NCBI GenBank assembly: GCA_030765525.1
Contig: JAVCCK010000038.1
Coordinates: forward strand, 286,882 to 350,881
DNA length: 64,000 nt
Direction of reading: 5' to 3'
Source of the DNA: Candidatus Lernaella stagnicola
Lineage (GTDB): Bacteria > Lernaellota > Lernaellaia > Lernaellales > Lernaellaceae
The position numbers and the translations under genes are program-made. The notes beneath the pieces are model-generated. The model saw nothing but the letters and a program-made list of their open reading frames with translations. It was not told the origin of the DNA and did not search any database. This document shows, in pieces, positions 17,718 to 26,498 of this stretch (positions within the stretch are counted from its first letter, which is position 1; each line of letters opens with the position of its first letter).

Positions 17718-18623
17718 TTGGTCGCCTTGATCCTGCTGTGCGCCTGCCGCGCGAAAAACGATCTGCCCGAGGGCGTGCTGGCGCGGGTCGATCAGCACGA
17801 GATTTCGGTGGCCGAGTTCGAGTCGGCTTTCGCGCAGGCGCGGGACCGCGGCACAGTTTCGATGCCGGAGGACGAGGCGGCGCAACTGGCTTTGCGGCAG
17901 GCGTTTCTCGAATTCTTCATCGATCGCCTGTTGCTCGAACGAGAAGGCGAGCGCCGGGGAATCGACGTGTCACGGCAAGATATCGAAGCGGAAATCCGCG
18001 CGATGTACGCGGGCTGGGAACTCGACCGTTTCAAGCGCGCCGCGGGTGATCCGGCGTGGCTTTTCCAGCAGATTCACACGGCGTTGTTGATCGAACGGAT
18101 TGTGGAGCAGCGGTCGGGTGCGACGACCCCGGACGAGGAGGCGGTCGCCGCCTACTTCGCCGCGCACCCCGAGGAGTTTCAATTGCCGGAACAAGCGCGC
18201 GTGCGGCAAATCGTGTGCGCCGATCGCTCGCAGGCGACCATGGCACTGACCGATCTTTTGACCGGCGGCGATTTCGCTAAGGTGGCGGCGGCAACGTCCA
18301 TCGCTCCGGAAGCCAAACGGGGCGGCGATTTGGGTTTCGTCACGCGGGGCGAACTTTTGCCGGATATCGAGGAAGCCGCGTTTTCGTTACCGGTCGGCGA
18401 AATCAGTTCGCTGCTGGAGTCGCCCTTCGGAGTACACATCATTCAGGTCTTGGAGCGTTTGCCTGCCAAGACCTTGACCTTGCCGGAAGCGCGGCCCAAA
18501 ATCGAACACGTTCTACGGCGGCGCCGGGCTACCCAAGCGTGGCGGGCGCTGCGGCGCGACCTGCGGGAACAGGCGACCATCACGGTGGACCGGCGTCGAT
18601 TGCCGGGCCCCACAAAGGAGTGA
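17718..18623 (+). CDS. Parvulin-type chaperone lipoprotein (PpiC/SurA-like)
   Basis: TTG 17718 is the only standard start before the conserved part. It leaves only seven residues before a lipobox-like LLCAC, too short for a signal peptide. The frame stays open upstream, with VWWACGLVALILLCAC making a good lipoprotein signal, but no ATG, GTG or TTG is available there, only ATT (17646). The true start is therefore uncertain. The body has a SurA_N-like helical domain (FLEFFIDRLLLEREGERRGID). A parvulin domain follows (ARVRQIVCADRSQATMAL, KRGGDLGFVTRGELLPD, SLLESPFGVHIIQVLE). It probably assists folding of exported proteins together with its two neighbours; the third gene starts three bases after its stop. 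Confidence 0.75.
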   Translation: MVALILLCACRAKNDLPEGVLARVDQHEISVAEFESAFAQARDRGTVSMPEDEAAQLALRQAFLEFFIDRLLLEREGERRGIDVSRQDIEAEIRAMYAGWELDRFKRAAGDPAWLFQQIHTALLIERIVEQRSGATTPDEEAVAAYFAAHPEEFQLPEQARVRQIVCADRSQATMALTDLLTGGDFAKVAAATSIAPEAKRGGDLGFVTRGELLPDIEEAAFSLPVGEISSLLESPFGVHIIQVLERLPAKTLTLPEARPKIEHVLRRRRATQAWRALRRDLREQATITVDRRRLPGPTKE

Positions 18624-18626
18624 AGC

Positions 18627-19616
18627 GTGCGCAGAATCCTGGCGTTTTTGCTGATCGCAATCGCCCTGCCCGTCGTGGCGGTGGCTGGCGAACCCTATAA
18701 CCGCGTCGTCGCGGTGGTGGACGATCAAATCATCACGTATTTCGAAATCGAGACCATCGCCGGGCCGGAGATCGGCCGCATCTTCGATGCGCATCCGGAG
18801 TGGTCGACCGACGTGCGCAAGAAGAAAGCCGCCGAGCTCAAGCAGGCGATTTTGCAGCAGCTCATCGAGCGCAAATTGATCGAGAGCGAAGTGACGCGGT
18901 TGGGAATTGAAGTTACCGACGGCGAAATCGACGCCTACATCGAAAAGGTTCGGAAATCCAACGACTACACCGACGACATGCTCAAGAACATGCTGCGCCA
19001 GCAAGGGCTGACGATGCAGGATTTCCGCGATCGCATCAAATTGGAGATCCTGCGCGAGCGCTACGTGTCCTTCCGCATGCGCGATAAGGTGCGAGTGCGC
19101 GACGAAGATGTCCGGGCGTATTACGAACTCCACCGCGACGAATTCATGGCCGAACCCGTGGTGCGGATCGCCGAGATTCGCTTCAACATCGCGCCCGACG
19201 CCGAACAAACCGAACTGGAAAACGCCTTCGCCACCGCGAACAAGGTGTACGAGAAAATATTGGCCGGCGCGCCCTTCGAGGAAATGGCCAAGCAGCACAG
19301 CCAGGGCCCGACGGCGGCCGACGGCGGCGTGCTTGGTGAATTCAAGATCGACACCGAACTCAAACCGGTGTATCGCAAGGCCGTAAAGCCCCTGGCGGAC
19401 GGCGGCCTCTCGACGATCTACCGCGACAAGAACGGTTTCTTCATTCTCAAATTGTTGGGCAAGCGCGAAACCGGCGCCGTTCCATTTGAGTCCGTGCAAG
19501 ACAAAATCGGCATGATCCTGCGCCGGCAGCAGGCCGACACCGAAATGCAGCGGCTCGGCGCGGAATTGCGTAAAAAATCGTACGTCGATATCCGCGTCAA
19601 TTACGCCGAAGAATAA
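18627..19616 (+). CDS. surA: SurA-like periplasmic chaperone/isomerase
   Basis: GTG 18627 follows AAAGGAG (18614-18620). The signal peptide is MRRILAFLLIAIALPVV with cleavage near AVAG. The mature protein begins YNRVVAVVDDQIITYFEIE, the classic SurA start. The SurA_N domain follows (LLQQLIERKLIESEVTRLGIEV-like helices, residues about 60-170). One parvulin domain follows (VVRIAEIRFNIAPD, HSQGPTAADGGVLGEF, YRDKNGFFILKLLG) and then a short C-terminal helix. E. coli SurA has two parvulin domains and this one has one, as in many other phyla. It should escort unfolded outer-membrane proteins to the BAM machinery. It is coupled to the preceding gene. Confidence 0.85.
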   Translation: MRRILAFLLIAIALPVVAVAGEPYNRVVAVVDDQIITYFEIETIAGPEIGRIFDAHPEWSTDVRKKKAAELKQAILQQLIERKLIESEVTRLGIEVTDGEIDAYIEKVRKSNDYTDDMLKNMLRQQGLTMQDFRDRIKLEILRERYVSFRMRDKVRVRDEDVRAYYELHRDEFMAEPVVRIAEIRFNIAPDAEQTELENAFATANKVYEKILAGAPFEEMAKQHSQGPTAADGGVLGEFKIDTELKPVYRKAVKPLADGGLSTIYRDKNGFFILKLLGKRETGAVPFESVQDKIGMILRRQQADTEMQRLGAELRKKSYVDIRVNYAEE

Positions 19617-19644
19617 ACCGGCGTCCGCTGAAGCGGAGCAAGTC

Positions 19645-20040
19645 ATGAACCACTTCCATCACGCGCATTTGTTTGCCGCCGATATCGAGGTGAGCCTCGC
19701 CTTCTATTGCGGCGTGCTGGGCGGGAAAGTCGTACTCGATGTGGACATGGCCGGCGCGCGCAACGTGTTCGTGACACTCGGCCGCGGTCGCCTGCACTTC
19801 TACGACCAGCCCCCGCACGACGCCGGCCGCGGCGCCGTGCACCACCTCGGCATTCAGGTCGACGACCTCGAGGCGCTCGTGGAGAAAATGAAAGCGGCGG
19901 GGGTCTCGTTCCGCAAGCCGATCGCCGACTTCGGTTTGTGGAAGTACATCATGGCCCCGGCCCCCGACGGCGTTTTGCTCGAACTGTTCGAAGTCGACGT
20001 CGAACAAGTACCCGACGAGTTGCGCGAATATTTCTTCTAG
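19645..20040 (+). CDS. VOC-family (glyoxalase/dioxygenase fold) protein
   Basis: The 131-residue chain is one glyoxalase-type module pair. The first beta-alpha-beta-beta-beta unit is HHAHLFAADIEVSLAFYCGVLGG. The second carries AVHHLGIQVDDLEALVEKMK and ends in PDGVLLELFEVD. His 6 or 7, the His in VHHLG and the Glu in LLELFE are the likely metal ligands of VOC enzymes. Substrate unknown; methylmalonyl-CoA epimerase and dioxygenase relatives share the fold. A small perfect hairpin (TCCGCT-GA-AGCGGA, 19624-19637) lies just upstream and overlaps its ribosome site GGAG. Confidence 0.75.
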   Translation: MNHFHHAHLFAADIEVSLAFYCGVLGGKVVLDVDMAGARNVFVTLGRGRLHFYDQPPHDAGRGAVHHLGIQVDDLEALVEKMKAAGVSFRKPIADFGLWKYIMAPAPDGVLLELFEVDVEQVPDELREYFF

Positions 20041-20049
20041 GCCGCTTCG

Positions 20050-20078
20050 TTGAATCGGGTAGCCGCCCCGACTATGAT
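20050..20078 (+). promoter_or_regulatory. Promoter upstream of the S41-type lipoprotein
   Basis: TTGAAT (20050-20055), exactly 17 bp, TATGAT (20073-20078); the coding start is 20131. The -10 hexamer is the same as at recA and at the HEAT-repeat gene. Confidence 0.5.
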
Positions 20079-20130
20079 GGATTTTCACCTTGGTTTGCGC
20101 GAGCTGATTGTCCGTCGTGGGGGCGAATCC

Positions 20131-21543
20131 ATGCGTTTCAAGACCGTCACACTTTTCCTGGTCACCGTCCTTCTTCTCATCGGCGCCGTGATCGCCTGCG
20201 ACAACGACGATGACGACTCGTCACCCGGCAACGACGACGATGACGACGACAACAACGATGACGACAACGACGACGACGACAATGACGACGATGACAACGA
20301 CGACGATGACAACGACGACAACGACACCCCCGGCCCGTACTACGAGGATTTCCTGACCTTCTGGCAAATTATGGACGAGGGCTACGCGTACTTCATCGAG
20401 AAGGAAGTCGATTGGGACGCCGTGCGGGCCGTCTACGAACCTTTCGCCTTTCCTGAAGACGACCGGCGCGAATTCGAATTGTTGATCGCCGAAATGACCG
20501 CCCTGCTGCACGACAGCCATACCTGGGCGTACCACGCGTCAACCGGCGAACAGCCGACCGGCGTTTGCCTCGAGCGCCTCGGCGATGACATCTACGTGTC
20601 GCGGGCGCCGGAGTACGCCGCGGGTCTGCAACTCGGCGACCGCGTGCTGACTCTCGACGGGGCCGACCCGGACGACCTACTGCTCGAGGCCGTGCGCTAT
20701 CAAGGCTGCTCGTCGGCCCAGTGCTGCGACTACTATCGGCTGGCGCACGTGGACGCGTATGCCGCCGGAACCGATGAGGTCGTCTACGAAGTCGAACGCG
20801 ACGGCGACGTGCTGGAACTGGCCGTGCCGCGCCTGGGCAGCAGTACCTCGGTGTGCTCCGCGCAGCCGCTCGTCGATTTTCTGGAAGACGCGGCGGGATA
20901 CGTGCTGCGATACAAACCCATCGACACGGACCTGGGGTACATTCGCTTGCAGACGCTCAGCGACGGTTACCAGCAAAGCATTCTCGAGGACCTGGACGCG
21001 GCGATGGCCGCCTTCGCCGACCGCGACGGTATCGTGTTCGACGCCCGCTACAACACCGGCGGCTAGGACTTGGTGGCGATGGCGGTGCTGGCCCGGTTCC
21101 TGGATCGCATCGTGTTCCCGGTGTCGGTGCGGTACAAAAACGGCCCGGCGCACGACGACTTCACGCTCTGGATTCCCGAACCCGTGCTGCCCGGCGCGTC
21201 ACCCTCGGCGCAACCCGTCGTGTTTCTCATCAACGGCGGTTGCGTCAGTGCGGCGGATTTCTTCGCTGCTGCGGCGTCCTATGTGCCGACCTTCACGCTG
21301 CTGGGAACCACCTCGTGCGGCGGCACCGGCGCACCGCGTTACGAAGTGCTGCCGGATTCCGGCATCTCGTTCTACTATTCGCAAATGCAGCGCAAGTACC
21401 TCGCCACGGGCAAGCAGATAGAAGGTTTCGGCGTGGCGCCGGATATCGAGGTGGTCCAGGATGCCGACGACCTGGCCGCCGGCATCGACACCCAAATTCA
21501 GGCTGCGATTGCCTTACTTCGTTCGCTTCAAGACGCCCGCTAA
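20131..21543 (+). pseudogene. S41-family peptidase lipoprotein, split by in-frame TAG
   Basis: The reading frame runs from ATG 20131 to 21543, interrupted only by TAG at 21064-21066. The first part has a lipoprotein signal (ending IGAVIAC) and about 40 Asp/Asn residues. It then shows an S41 N-terminal helix bundle (MTALLHDSHTWAY), a PDZ-like segment (GLQLGDRVLTLDGADP) and DARYNTGG, the conserved DxRxNxGG of C-terminal processing/tricorn-type peptidases. After the TAG the frame continues DLVAMAVLARFLDRIVF and FLINGGCVSAADFFAAA, which carries the expected catalytic Ser (VSAAD). So the stop removes the active site. It may be a recent nonsense mutation, a sequencing error, or readthrough. A second start at 21070 could make only a domain fragment. 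Confidence 0.7.
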
Positions 21544-21554
21544 CCGCGATTAAA

Positions 21555-21580
21555 CGGACGTATTTCCGACCAAAAGTCCG
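21555..21580 (+). terminator. Weak hairpin after the S41 gene
   Basis: CGGAC (21555-21559) and GTCCG (21576-21580) form a short stem with a 16-nt loop, followed by CTTTTT. Stem length is marginal. Confidence 0.3.
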
Positions 21581-21623
21581 CTTTTTGGGGGATTGCCGCC
21601 ACCCCGTCCAAAATGGTAGCTTT

Positions 21624-21660
21624 TGCCCACTTGGGCATATGCAATTCTTAACAAAGTTAA
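21624..21660. promoter_or_regulatory. Two adjacent perfect inverted repeats (operator-like)
   Basis: TGCCCA-CT-TGGGCA (21624-21637) and TTAAC-AAA-GTTAA (21648-21660) lie 11 bp apart. They are 36-72 bp upstream of the SCP2-like/alcohol dehydrogenase operon. The dyads look like protein-binding sites. Which regulator binds is unknown. Confidence 0.4.
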
Positions 21661-21695
21661 ATTCGGTTGGTTGTGACCGTGAAAGGACTTCACGC

Positions 21696-22247
21696 ATGAA
21701 CCAAGGTTCCACTGATTGGCTCGACACCGCCACGTACCATGTGAAAATGTTCGTGGCGAAAACAGCCCTTCTAGCGATGGGCGCCGCGTTCGAAATCGTC
21801 TCCAAGCTCGATCCGGAAGTACAGCGAGAGGTCGCCGATTGGGCCGACGGAGAGGTCTTTTCGATGGGCATCCTGCCGCACGGCCCCTACATTTCACTGG
21901 TCAAAGAAGGAAGCGGCGTGCGGTATTTGGGTACCGGCATGAAAGACCCGAACGTCGCCATTTTATTCAAGAATCTCGACGCGGCGCTGCTCGTGTTCAC
22001 GGGCCAGATCGGCACGCACACCGCGGCGGCGGAAAAGCGTTTCATCGTCATCGGCGATCTGGCCGAAACGATGAAAATCTCGCGCACGATGGGTCTGGTG
22101 CAGGCCTATCTGTTCCCGGGATTCATTGTCAAGAAGACGTTCAAACGGGTGCCGCAATTCACTCGTGAGAATTATTTGATCAAAGCGAAGGTTTACGCCA
22201 AGCTGGTGCCCGTGTTGGCCGCGAAGCTCGGCAAAAAAGCGGCGTAA
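21696..22247 (+). CDS. SCP2-like small protein
   Basis: ATG 21696 follows GAAAGGA. The 183-residue soluble protein contains VAILFKNLDAALLVFTGQIG and HTAAAEKRFIVIGDLAETMK. This is the pattern of sterol carrier protein 2-like domains (a hydrophobic sheet followed by a helix and a gating strand). The C-terminus is basic and Lys/Ala-rich. SCP2-like domains bind lipids or fatty acyl chains. The gene is 29 bp upstream of an iron-dependent alcohol dehydrogenase and shares its operator-like region, so a role in delivery of a lipid alcohol/aldehyde is possible. The family assignment is a pattern match by eye. Confidence 0.5.
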   Translation: MNQGSTDWLDTATYHVKMFVAKTALLAMGAAFEIVSKLDPEVQREVADWADGEVFSMGILPHGPYISLVKEGSGVRYLGTGMKDPNVAILFKNLDAALLVFTGQIGTHTAAAEKRFIVIGDLAETMKISRTMGLVQAYLFPGFIVKKTFKRVPQFTRENYLIKAKVYAKLVPVLAAKLGKKAA

Positions 22248-22276
22248 CACCGCTTCGTGAAAAAGGAGAGCGAACC

Positions 22277-23452
22277 GTGATTCCGAACTACTACGAGTTT
22301 CATTGCCCGGTGAAAATCCTCAGCGGGCACCAGGCGTTGCAGAATCTTCCCTACGAAATGGGCCTGCTGGGCGTGAAAAAAGCCCTGCTGATCACCGACA
22401 AGGGCGTCGTAGGAGCCGGGCTCCTGAAAAAAGTGCGCGCGGCCATCGAAGGTTCGCAAGTGAAAATCGGGGCCGTGTTCGACGAAACCCCGATCGACTC
22501 GGACCACCACGTCGTCAATAAAGTCGCCGGTATTTACCGCGACAAGGGCTGCGACTGCATCATCGCCCTGGGCGGCGGCAGCGCCATCGACACGGCCAAG
22601 GGCGTCAACATCGTGATCAGCACCGATACCGACGACCTCATGAAATTCCAGGGCATGGATCGCATTGAAGCCCAAATGCGCCCCTTCATCGTGATTCCCA
22701 CCACCGCGGGCACCGGCTCGGAAGTGACCCAGGCGGCGGTTATCAAAGATACGGACATCAATATCAAGCGCGCCTTCATTTCCGATAAGCTGTACCCTCA
22801 CCTGGCGCTGCTCGATCCGGAAATGACCCTCACGATGCCCGCGCGCATCACCGCCGCCACCGGCATGGACGCGCTGACGCATTCGGTTGAAGCCTTTGCC
22901 GACTTACAGAAAAACCCCATGTCCGACGCCTTCGCCACGGCCTCGGTCCAACTCGTTTTTCAGTACCTGACCACGGCCATCACCAAACCGGACGACAAAA
23001 GCGCTCGCCTCGCCATGGCCAACGCGGCCTTGATGGGCGGCATTTCGTTCTCCAATGCCATGGTCGGCATCGTGCACTCCATCGCCCACGCTACCGGAGC
23101 GGTGGCCCACGTTCCGCACGGCGTGGCCAATTCCATTCTTCTGCCGTGGGGCATGGAGTACAACTTGGCCAAGTCGGCGGGAAATTACGCCGAGTTGCTG
23201 CACTATATGGGAGTGAAAGACGCTCCGACACGCAAGCGCGACCGCGCCAAAGCCGCCGTGCAAGCCGTGCGCGACTTGCAGGCCAAGTTGCACAAGCTTT
23301 GCGGCCTGCCCACGACCCTGAGCGACGCGGGCGTCACCCAAGAGCAGTTGCCGCAAATCGCCCACGTGGCGGTCAACGACGGCTCGCTGATTCACAACCC
23401 CGTCGAGGCCGATGAAAAAGACCTGTTGAAGGTTCTGAAAAAAGCATTCTAG
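22277..23452 (+). CDS. Iron-containing alcohol dehydrogenase (type III)
   Basis: The 391-residue protein has the family's NAD-binding signature ALGGGSAIDTAKG (residues 98-109). Fe-binding segments follow: GMDALTHSVEAF supplies Asp and His, and VHSIAHATGAVAHVPHGVAN supplies further His. It oxidises primary alcohols or reduces aldehydes with NAD(P)H in the cytoplasm. GGAG (22265-22268) lies upstream of GTG 22277. The length is normal. The upstream SCP2-like gene suggests a hydrophobic or long-chain substrate, which is inference only. Confidence 0.9.
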   Translation: MIPNYYEFHCPVKILSGHQALQNLPYEMGLLGVKKALLITDKGVVGAGLLKKVRAAIEGSQVKIGAVFDETPIDSDHHVVNKVAGIYRDKGCDCIIALGGGSAIDTAKGVNIVISTDTDDLMKFQGMDRIEAQMRPFIVIPTTAGTGSEVTQAAVIKDTDINIKRAFISDKLYPHLALLDPEMTLTMPARITAATGMDALTHSVEAFADLQKNPMSDAFATASVQLVFQYLTTAITKPDDKSARLAMANAALMGGISFSNAMVGIVHSIAHATGAVAHVPHGVANSILLPWGMEYNLAKSAGNYAELLHYMGVKDAPTRKRDRAKAAVQAVRDLQAKLHKLCGLPTTLSDAGVTQEQLPQIAHVAVNDGSLIHNPVEADEKDLLKVLKKAF

Positions 23453-23483
23453 GCAAACCAAATGGCCGGCCCGGCGACCCAAC

Positions 23484-23627
23484 GTGCCGGTTCAAAGCGG
23501 AAATTGGGGAGAAGGTGAGATCGTCGGTGCCGACATCGTCGAGGCCTGCAGCGGCCGCGTCGTTTGCGTGACTGTCGTGCCCGGCCGCTCCACGACCAAC
23601 CTGGTCAACAAAATGCGGGAAGGTTAA
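23484..23627 (+). CDS. Possible 47-residue ORF
   Basis: Starting at GTG 23484, the frame reads VPVQSGNWGEGEIVGADI, then EACSGRVVCVTVVPGRS and TNLVNKMREG, and stops directly before the ATG of the next gene. The composition is protein-like and the TAA abuts that ATG. No ribosome site is clear and I recognise no family. It may be a remnant of a larger gene or just non-coding sequence. Confidence 0.25.
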   Translation: MPVQSGNWGEGEIVGADIVEACSGRVVCVTVVPGRSTTNLVNKMREG

Positions 23628-25016
23628 ATGAAAAATCTACGGTTGTTATTGCTTGCCCTACTCGCCCTCGTTTTGGCGTTTTCGTTTCTGGCCTGCGCGA
23701 CCGACGACGATTCGGGCGATGATGACGACGACAACGATGATTCCATCGACGACGACGACGACGATGACGATGACGATGACGACAACAATGACGATAACGA
23801 CGACGATGACAACGACGATGCGGTCTTCCCGGAGTTGGACCCGACCCGATGCGAGCTTGACGAACCGCCCGATTTTGCCGGCTTCGAACCCACCTATGAG
23901 CTTTTTTCCAGTGGGCAACCGGTACAAGACAAAAACTTCTACCTGCTGACCGTGTTTCAGGCCGCGCCGGAGATCGCCACCGCTCTGGCCGACGACCCCG
24001 CCATTGCCGCGATCTCGACCGAACGCGACGGTGAGTTGCGCGCGGCGGCGGCAGCCTGCGGGCCGGACTCCAACTGTTACGCCGATGCCGTGCTTTGGTC
24101 GACGCCGGCGACCGAGGCGATGGCCGACGAGCTGGTTCGACTTTTCACGACGCCAAGCAGGGACGACATCCTGGTCGACGCACACCTGCGGCCCTCGGGC
24201 ATGTTCCAATACTACGCCGCCGAGACCGACGCCCAATTGATGGCCTCGGCGTGGCTGGACGCGACGCAATGGCTGAACGCTGTTTTCAATTCGTATGCCC
24301 GCAGTTTGGACCCGGCCGTCTTGGACGACTTGGTCAACGATCTGTGCGACGAGCACCCGGATCCTTTCTCGTTTTTCGAACCGCTGCTGGAAATCGGGAT
24401 CGGCGCGATGTTGGAACTCGATCGCGACGAGGCGGGTCGCTACGAACCACTTATCGAGGGCGAAAACCAGGCCGCCGCCGAGCGGATACCGTCGATCGTC
24501 TGGGAGGCCTATCGCTTCCCGGTGATGCTGGTGCCGGGGCAAGGGCCCGAAATAGGCGACGTGCCGTTTTCACCCATCGGGCGCTGGCGGTGCGACAAGG
24601 CGGTCGAACGTTACTTGGCGGGTTTGACGCCCTTGATCCTTTTTTCAGGCGGCCACGTGCATCCCGACCAGACGCCCTATTCCGAAGCCGTGCAGATGAA
24701 GGCGTATGTCATGGAGACCTATGGCGTGCCCGAGGATGCGATCCTGATCGACCCCCATGCGCGGCACACGACCACCAATCTGCGCAACCTGGCCCGGACG
24801 ATTCTTCGCTATGGCATTCCCGCCGATCGACCGGCGTTGATTACCACCGACTTCGCTCAAGCGATTTACATCACGTTCATGTTGAATGACCGCTGCCTGG
24901 ACGAGTTGGGCTACCTGCCCTACCGCATCGTCCGGCGACTGTCACCAACGGATTCCTGCTACCTGCCGAATCCGACGTCGTTGTACGCCGACGCAAGCGA
25001 CCCGCTGGACCCCTGA
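23628..25016 (+). CDS. Asp-rich lipoprotein with C-terminal DUF218 domain
   Basis: The signal MKNLRLLLLALLALVLAF ends in SFLAC. A spacer of about 40 Asp/Asn residues follows. The middle (residues about 75-290) is helical and unassigned. The C-terminal 170 residues match the DUF218 (YdcF/SanA) fold: VMLVPGQGPEIGDVPFSP, LILFSGGHVHPDQTPYSEA, MKAYVMETYGVPEDAILID, HTTTNLRNLARTIL and ALITTDFAQAIYI. DUF218 proteins are envelope-associated and bind a nucleotide or lipid-carrier ligand. The fusion to a surface-type lipoprotein spacer is unusual, as most are membrane-anchored. The start is adjacent to the preceding small ORF's stop. Confidence 0.75.
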   Translation: MKNLRLLLLALLALVLAFSFLACATDDDSGDDDDDNDDSIDDDDDDDDDDDDNNDDNDDDDNDDAVFPELDPTRCELDEPPDFAGFEPTYELFSSGQPVQDKNFYLLTVFQAAPEIATALADDPAIAAISTERDGELRAAAAACGPDSNCYADAVLWSTPATEAMADELVRLFTTPSRDDILVDAHLRPSGMFQYYAAETDAQLMASAWLDATQWLNAVFNSYARSLDPAVLDDLVNDLCDEHPDPFSFFEPLLEIGIGAMLELDRDEAGRYEPLIEGENQAAAERIPSIVWEAYRFPVMLVPGQGPEIGDVPFSPIGRWRCDKAVERYLAGLTPLILFSGGHVHPDQTPYSEAVQMKAYVMETYGVPEDAILIDPHARHTTTNLRNLARTILRYGIPADRPALITTDFAQAIYITFMLNDRCLDELGYLPYRIVRRLSPTDSCYLPNPTSLYADASDPLDP

Positions 25017-25103
25017 CGACGCCGCGGCCAACACTGCGACCCTCGACGAATGGGGCTCCTATTAAAGATCCAGACCGGCCGTTGTTGTATCCTTTCGTCG
25101 GTT

Positions 25104-26399
25104 CTATTCCAGATTGCCCGCCAGGTATGCGTCGTAAGCGCTCATGTCGAAATTTCCATGACCCGACAAATTGAACAGAATGACCCGCGGTTCGCCGGCT
25201 TCTTTCGCCTGTTTCGCCTCCTCCACGGCCGCGTGAATCGCGTGCGCCGCTTCCGGCGCTGGAATGATCCCCTGGGTGCGGGCGAAAAGCAGCGCGGACG
25301 CGAAAACGTCCCGCTGTTCGAAAGCGACCGCTTCGATCAATCCCAGGTGCAGCAAGTGCGAGACCAAGGGTGCCGAGCCGTGGTACCGCAGGCCGCCGGC
25401 GTGAATGGACGGCGGCACGAACTCGTGGCCGAGCGTGTACATTTTGGTCAGCGGCGTAAGCATGGCGGTGTCCCCGAAGTCGTAACGAAACTCGCCTTCG
25501 GTGAGCGTCGGGCAGGACGTCGGCTCCGCGGCCACGGCGCGCACCGGCCGCCCGGCGAACTTGTCGCGCAGGAAAGGGAAGCTTAAGCCGGCGAAGTTCG
25601 AGCCGCCGCCGTGGCAGCCGATCACCACGTCCGGATACTCTCCGGCCATTTCCATCTGCAGTTTCGCCTCCAACCCGATGACCGTTTGGTGAAGCAGCAC
25701 GTGGTTGAGCACCGAACCCAGCGAGTAGCGTGCCTGGGGATCGGCGAGCGCTTCCTCCACGGCTTCGGAAATCGCGATGCCCAGGCTGCCGGGTGAATCG
25801 GCGTGGGCGGCGAGAATGGCCCGGCCCGACGCCGTGCGATTGCTGGGGCTGGCGTAAATCGACGCGCCGTAGGTTTGAATCATCGAGCGCCGGTAGGGCT
25901 TTTGCTGATAGCTGACGTTCACCATGTACACCTCGACCTCCAGGCCGAAGAGATTTGCCGCCTGCGACAGCGCCGAGCCCCATTGCCCCGCACCCGTCTC
26001 GGTGACCAGCCGCTTCACGCCCGCCTGCGCGTTGTAGTAAGCCTGGGCGATGGCCGTATTGGTCTTGTGACTGCCGGCGGGGCTCACGCCTTCGTACTTG
26101 AAATAGATGTGCGCCGGCGTCCCCAGCGCTTCCTCCAAGCGGGCGGCGCGGAAAAGAGGCGAAGGGCGGTAGAGCGCATAGGCTTCGCGGACCGCTTCGG
26201 GGATCGGTATCTCGCGGCGCACCTCGGCCTCTTGTTCGATCAAGCCCATGGGGAAAAGCGGTTCCAGGTCACTCGGATTCAGCGGCTGCCGCGTGCCGGG
26301 ATGCAGGGGCGGCGCCGGCGGTTCGGGCAGGTCGGGAACGATGTTGTAGTAATGGGTCGGCAGTTGATCCTCGTGAAGCAAGTATTTGATCGGACGCAT
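25104..26399 (-). CDS. trpB: Tryptophan synthase beta chain, TrpB2 type
   Basis: ATG at 26399 (minus strand) has AAGGAG just upstream. The 431-residue protein has the long N-terminal extension of TrpB2 ([20 protein letters not shown], then [16 protein letters not shown]). Lys112 in [11 protein letters not shown] is the PLP Lys. [13 protein letters not shown] and the phosphate-binding GGGSN loop follow. TrpB2 makes L-tryptophan from indole and serine and is often found without trpA. No trpA or other trp gene adjoins it here. A leader ORF with five Trp codons and an attenuator lie upstream, so expression should respond to charged tRNA-Trp. That supports a real role in tryptophan supply. Confidence 0.9.
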   Translation of the reverse strand: MRPIKYLLHEDQLPTHYYNIVPDLPEPPAPPLHPGTRQPLNPSDLEPLFPMGLIEQEAEVRREIPIPEAVREAYALYRPSPLFRAARLEEALGTPAHIYFKYEGVSPAGSHKTNTAIAQAYYNAQAGVKRLVTETGAGQWGSALSQAANLFGLEVEVYMVNVSYQQKPYRRSMIQTYGASIYASPSNRTASGRAILAAHADSPGSLGIAISEAVEEALADPQARYSLGSVLNHVLLHQTVIGLEAKLQMEMAGEYPDVVIGCHGGGSNFAGLSFPFLRDKFAGRPVRAVAAEPTSCPTLTEGEFRYDFGDTAMLTPLTKMYTLGHEFVPPSIHAGGLRYHGSAPLVSHLLHLGLIEAVAFEQRDVFASALLFARTQGIIPAPEAAHAIHAAVEEAKQAKEAGEPRVILFNLSGHGNFDMSAYDAYLAGNLE

Positions 26400-26434
26400 G
26401 TCATTCTCCTTGGCGGCGGGCAGATATAAAAAAA

Positions 26435-26455
26435 CCCACCGCCGGACGCGGTGGG
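26435..26455 (-). terminator. trp attenuator terminator hairpin
   Basis: Read on the minus strand: CCCACCGC (26455-26448), 5-nt loop, GCGGTGGG (26442-26435), then seven T residues. This is a perfect 8-bp GC-rich stem with flanking A-T pairs. It lies between the Trp-rich leader ORF and trpB. Confidence 0.85.
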
Positions 26456-26498
26456 TTGGTGTTTTCGTTTTTAAAACGCTTGGATCACAAACCGCCGC
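26448..26498 (-). promoter_or_regulatory. Antiterminator pairing of the trp leader
   Basis: On the minus strand, GCGGCGGTTTG (26498-26488), just after the last Trp codon, can pair with CAACCCACCGC (26458-26448): nine of eleven positions are Watson-Crick. This would sequester the 5' arm of the terminator. It is the expected 2:3 pairing when a ribosome stalls on the Trp codons. The pairing was worked out by eye. Confidence 0.6.

Noticed and set aside
20200-20330. GAC/GAT runs taken as CRISPR-like or satellite repeats
   Set aside because: They encode Asp/Asn spacers of lipoproteins in frame and lack regular repeat-spacer structure; the same holds for runs at 23710, 42080-42230, 43670-43770, 45240-45420, 55560-55740 and 57720-57890.
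21064-21066. TAG read as pyrrolysine or as a recoded stop
   Set aside because: Several intact genes here end in TAG and pyrrolysine is not known in S41 peptidases; nonsense mutation or sequence error is simpler.
23453-23627. Additional selenoprotein or glycine-reductase fragment in this gap
   Set aside because: No in-frame TGA in a conserved context and no recognisable motif; kept only as a possible small ORF.
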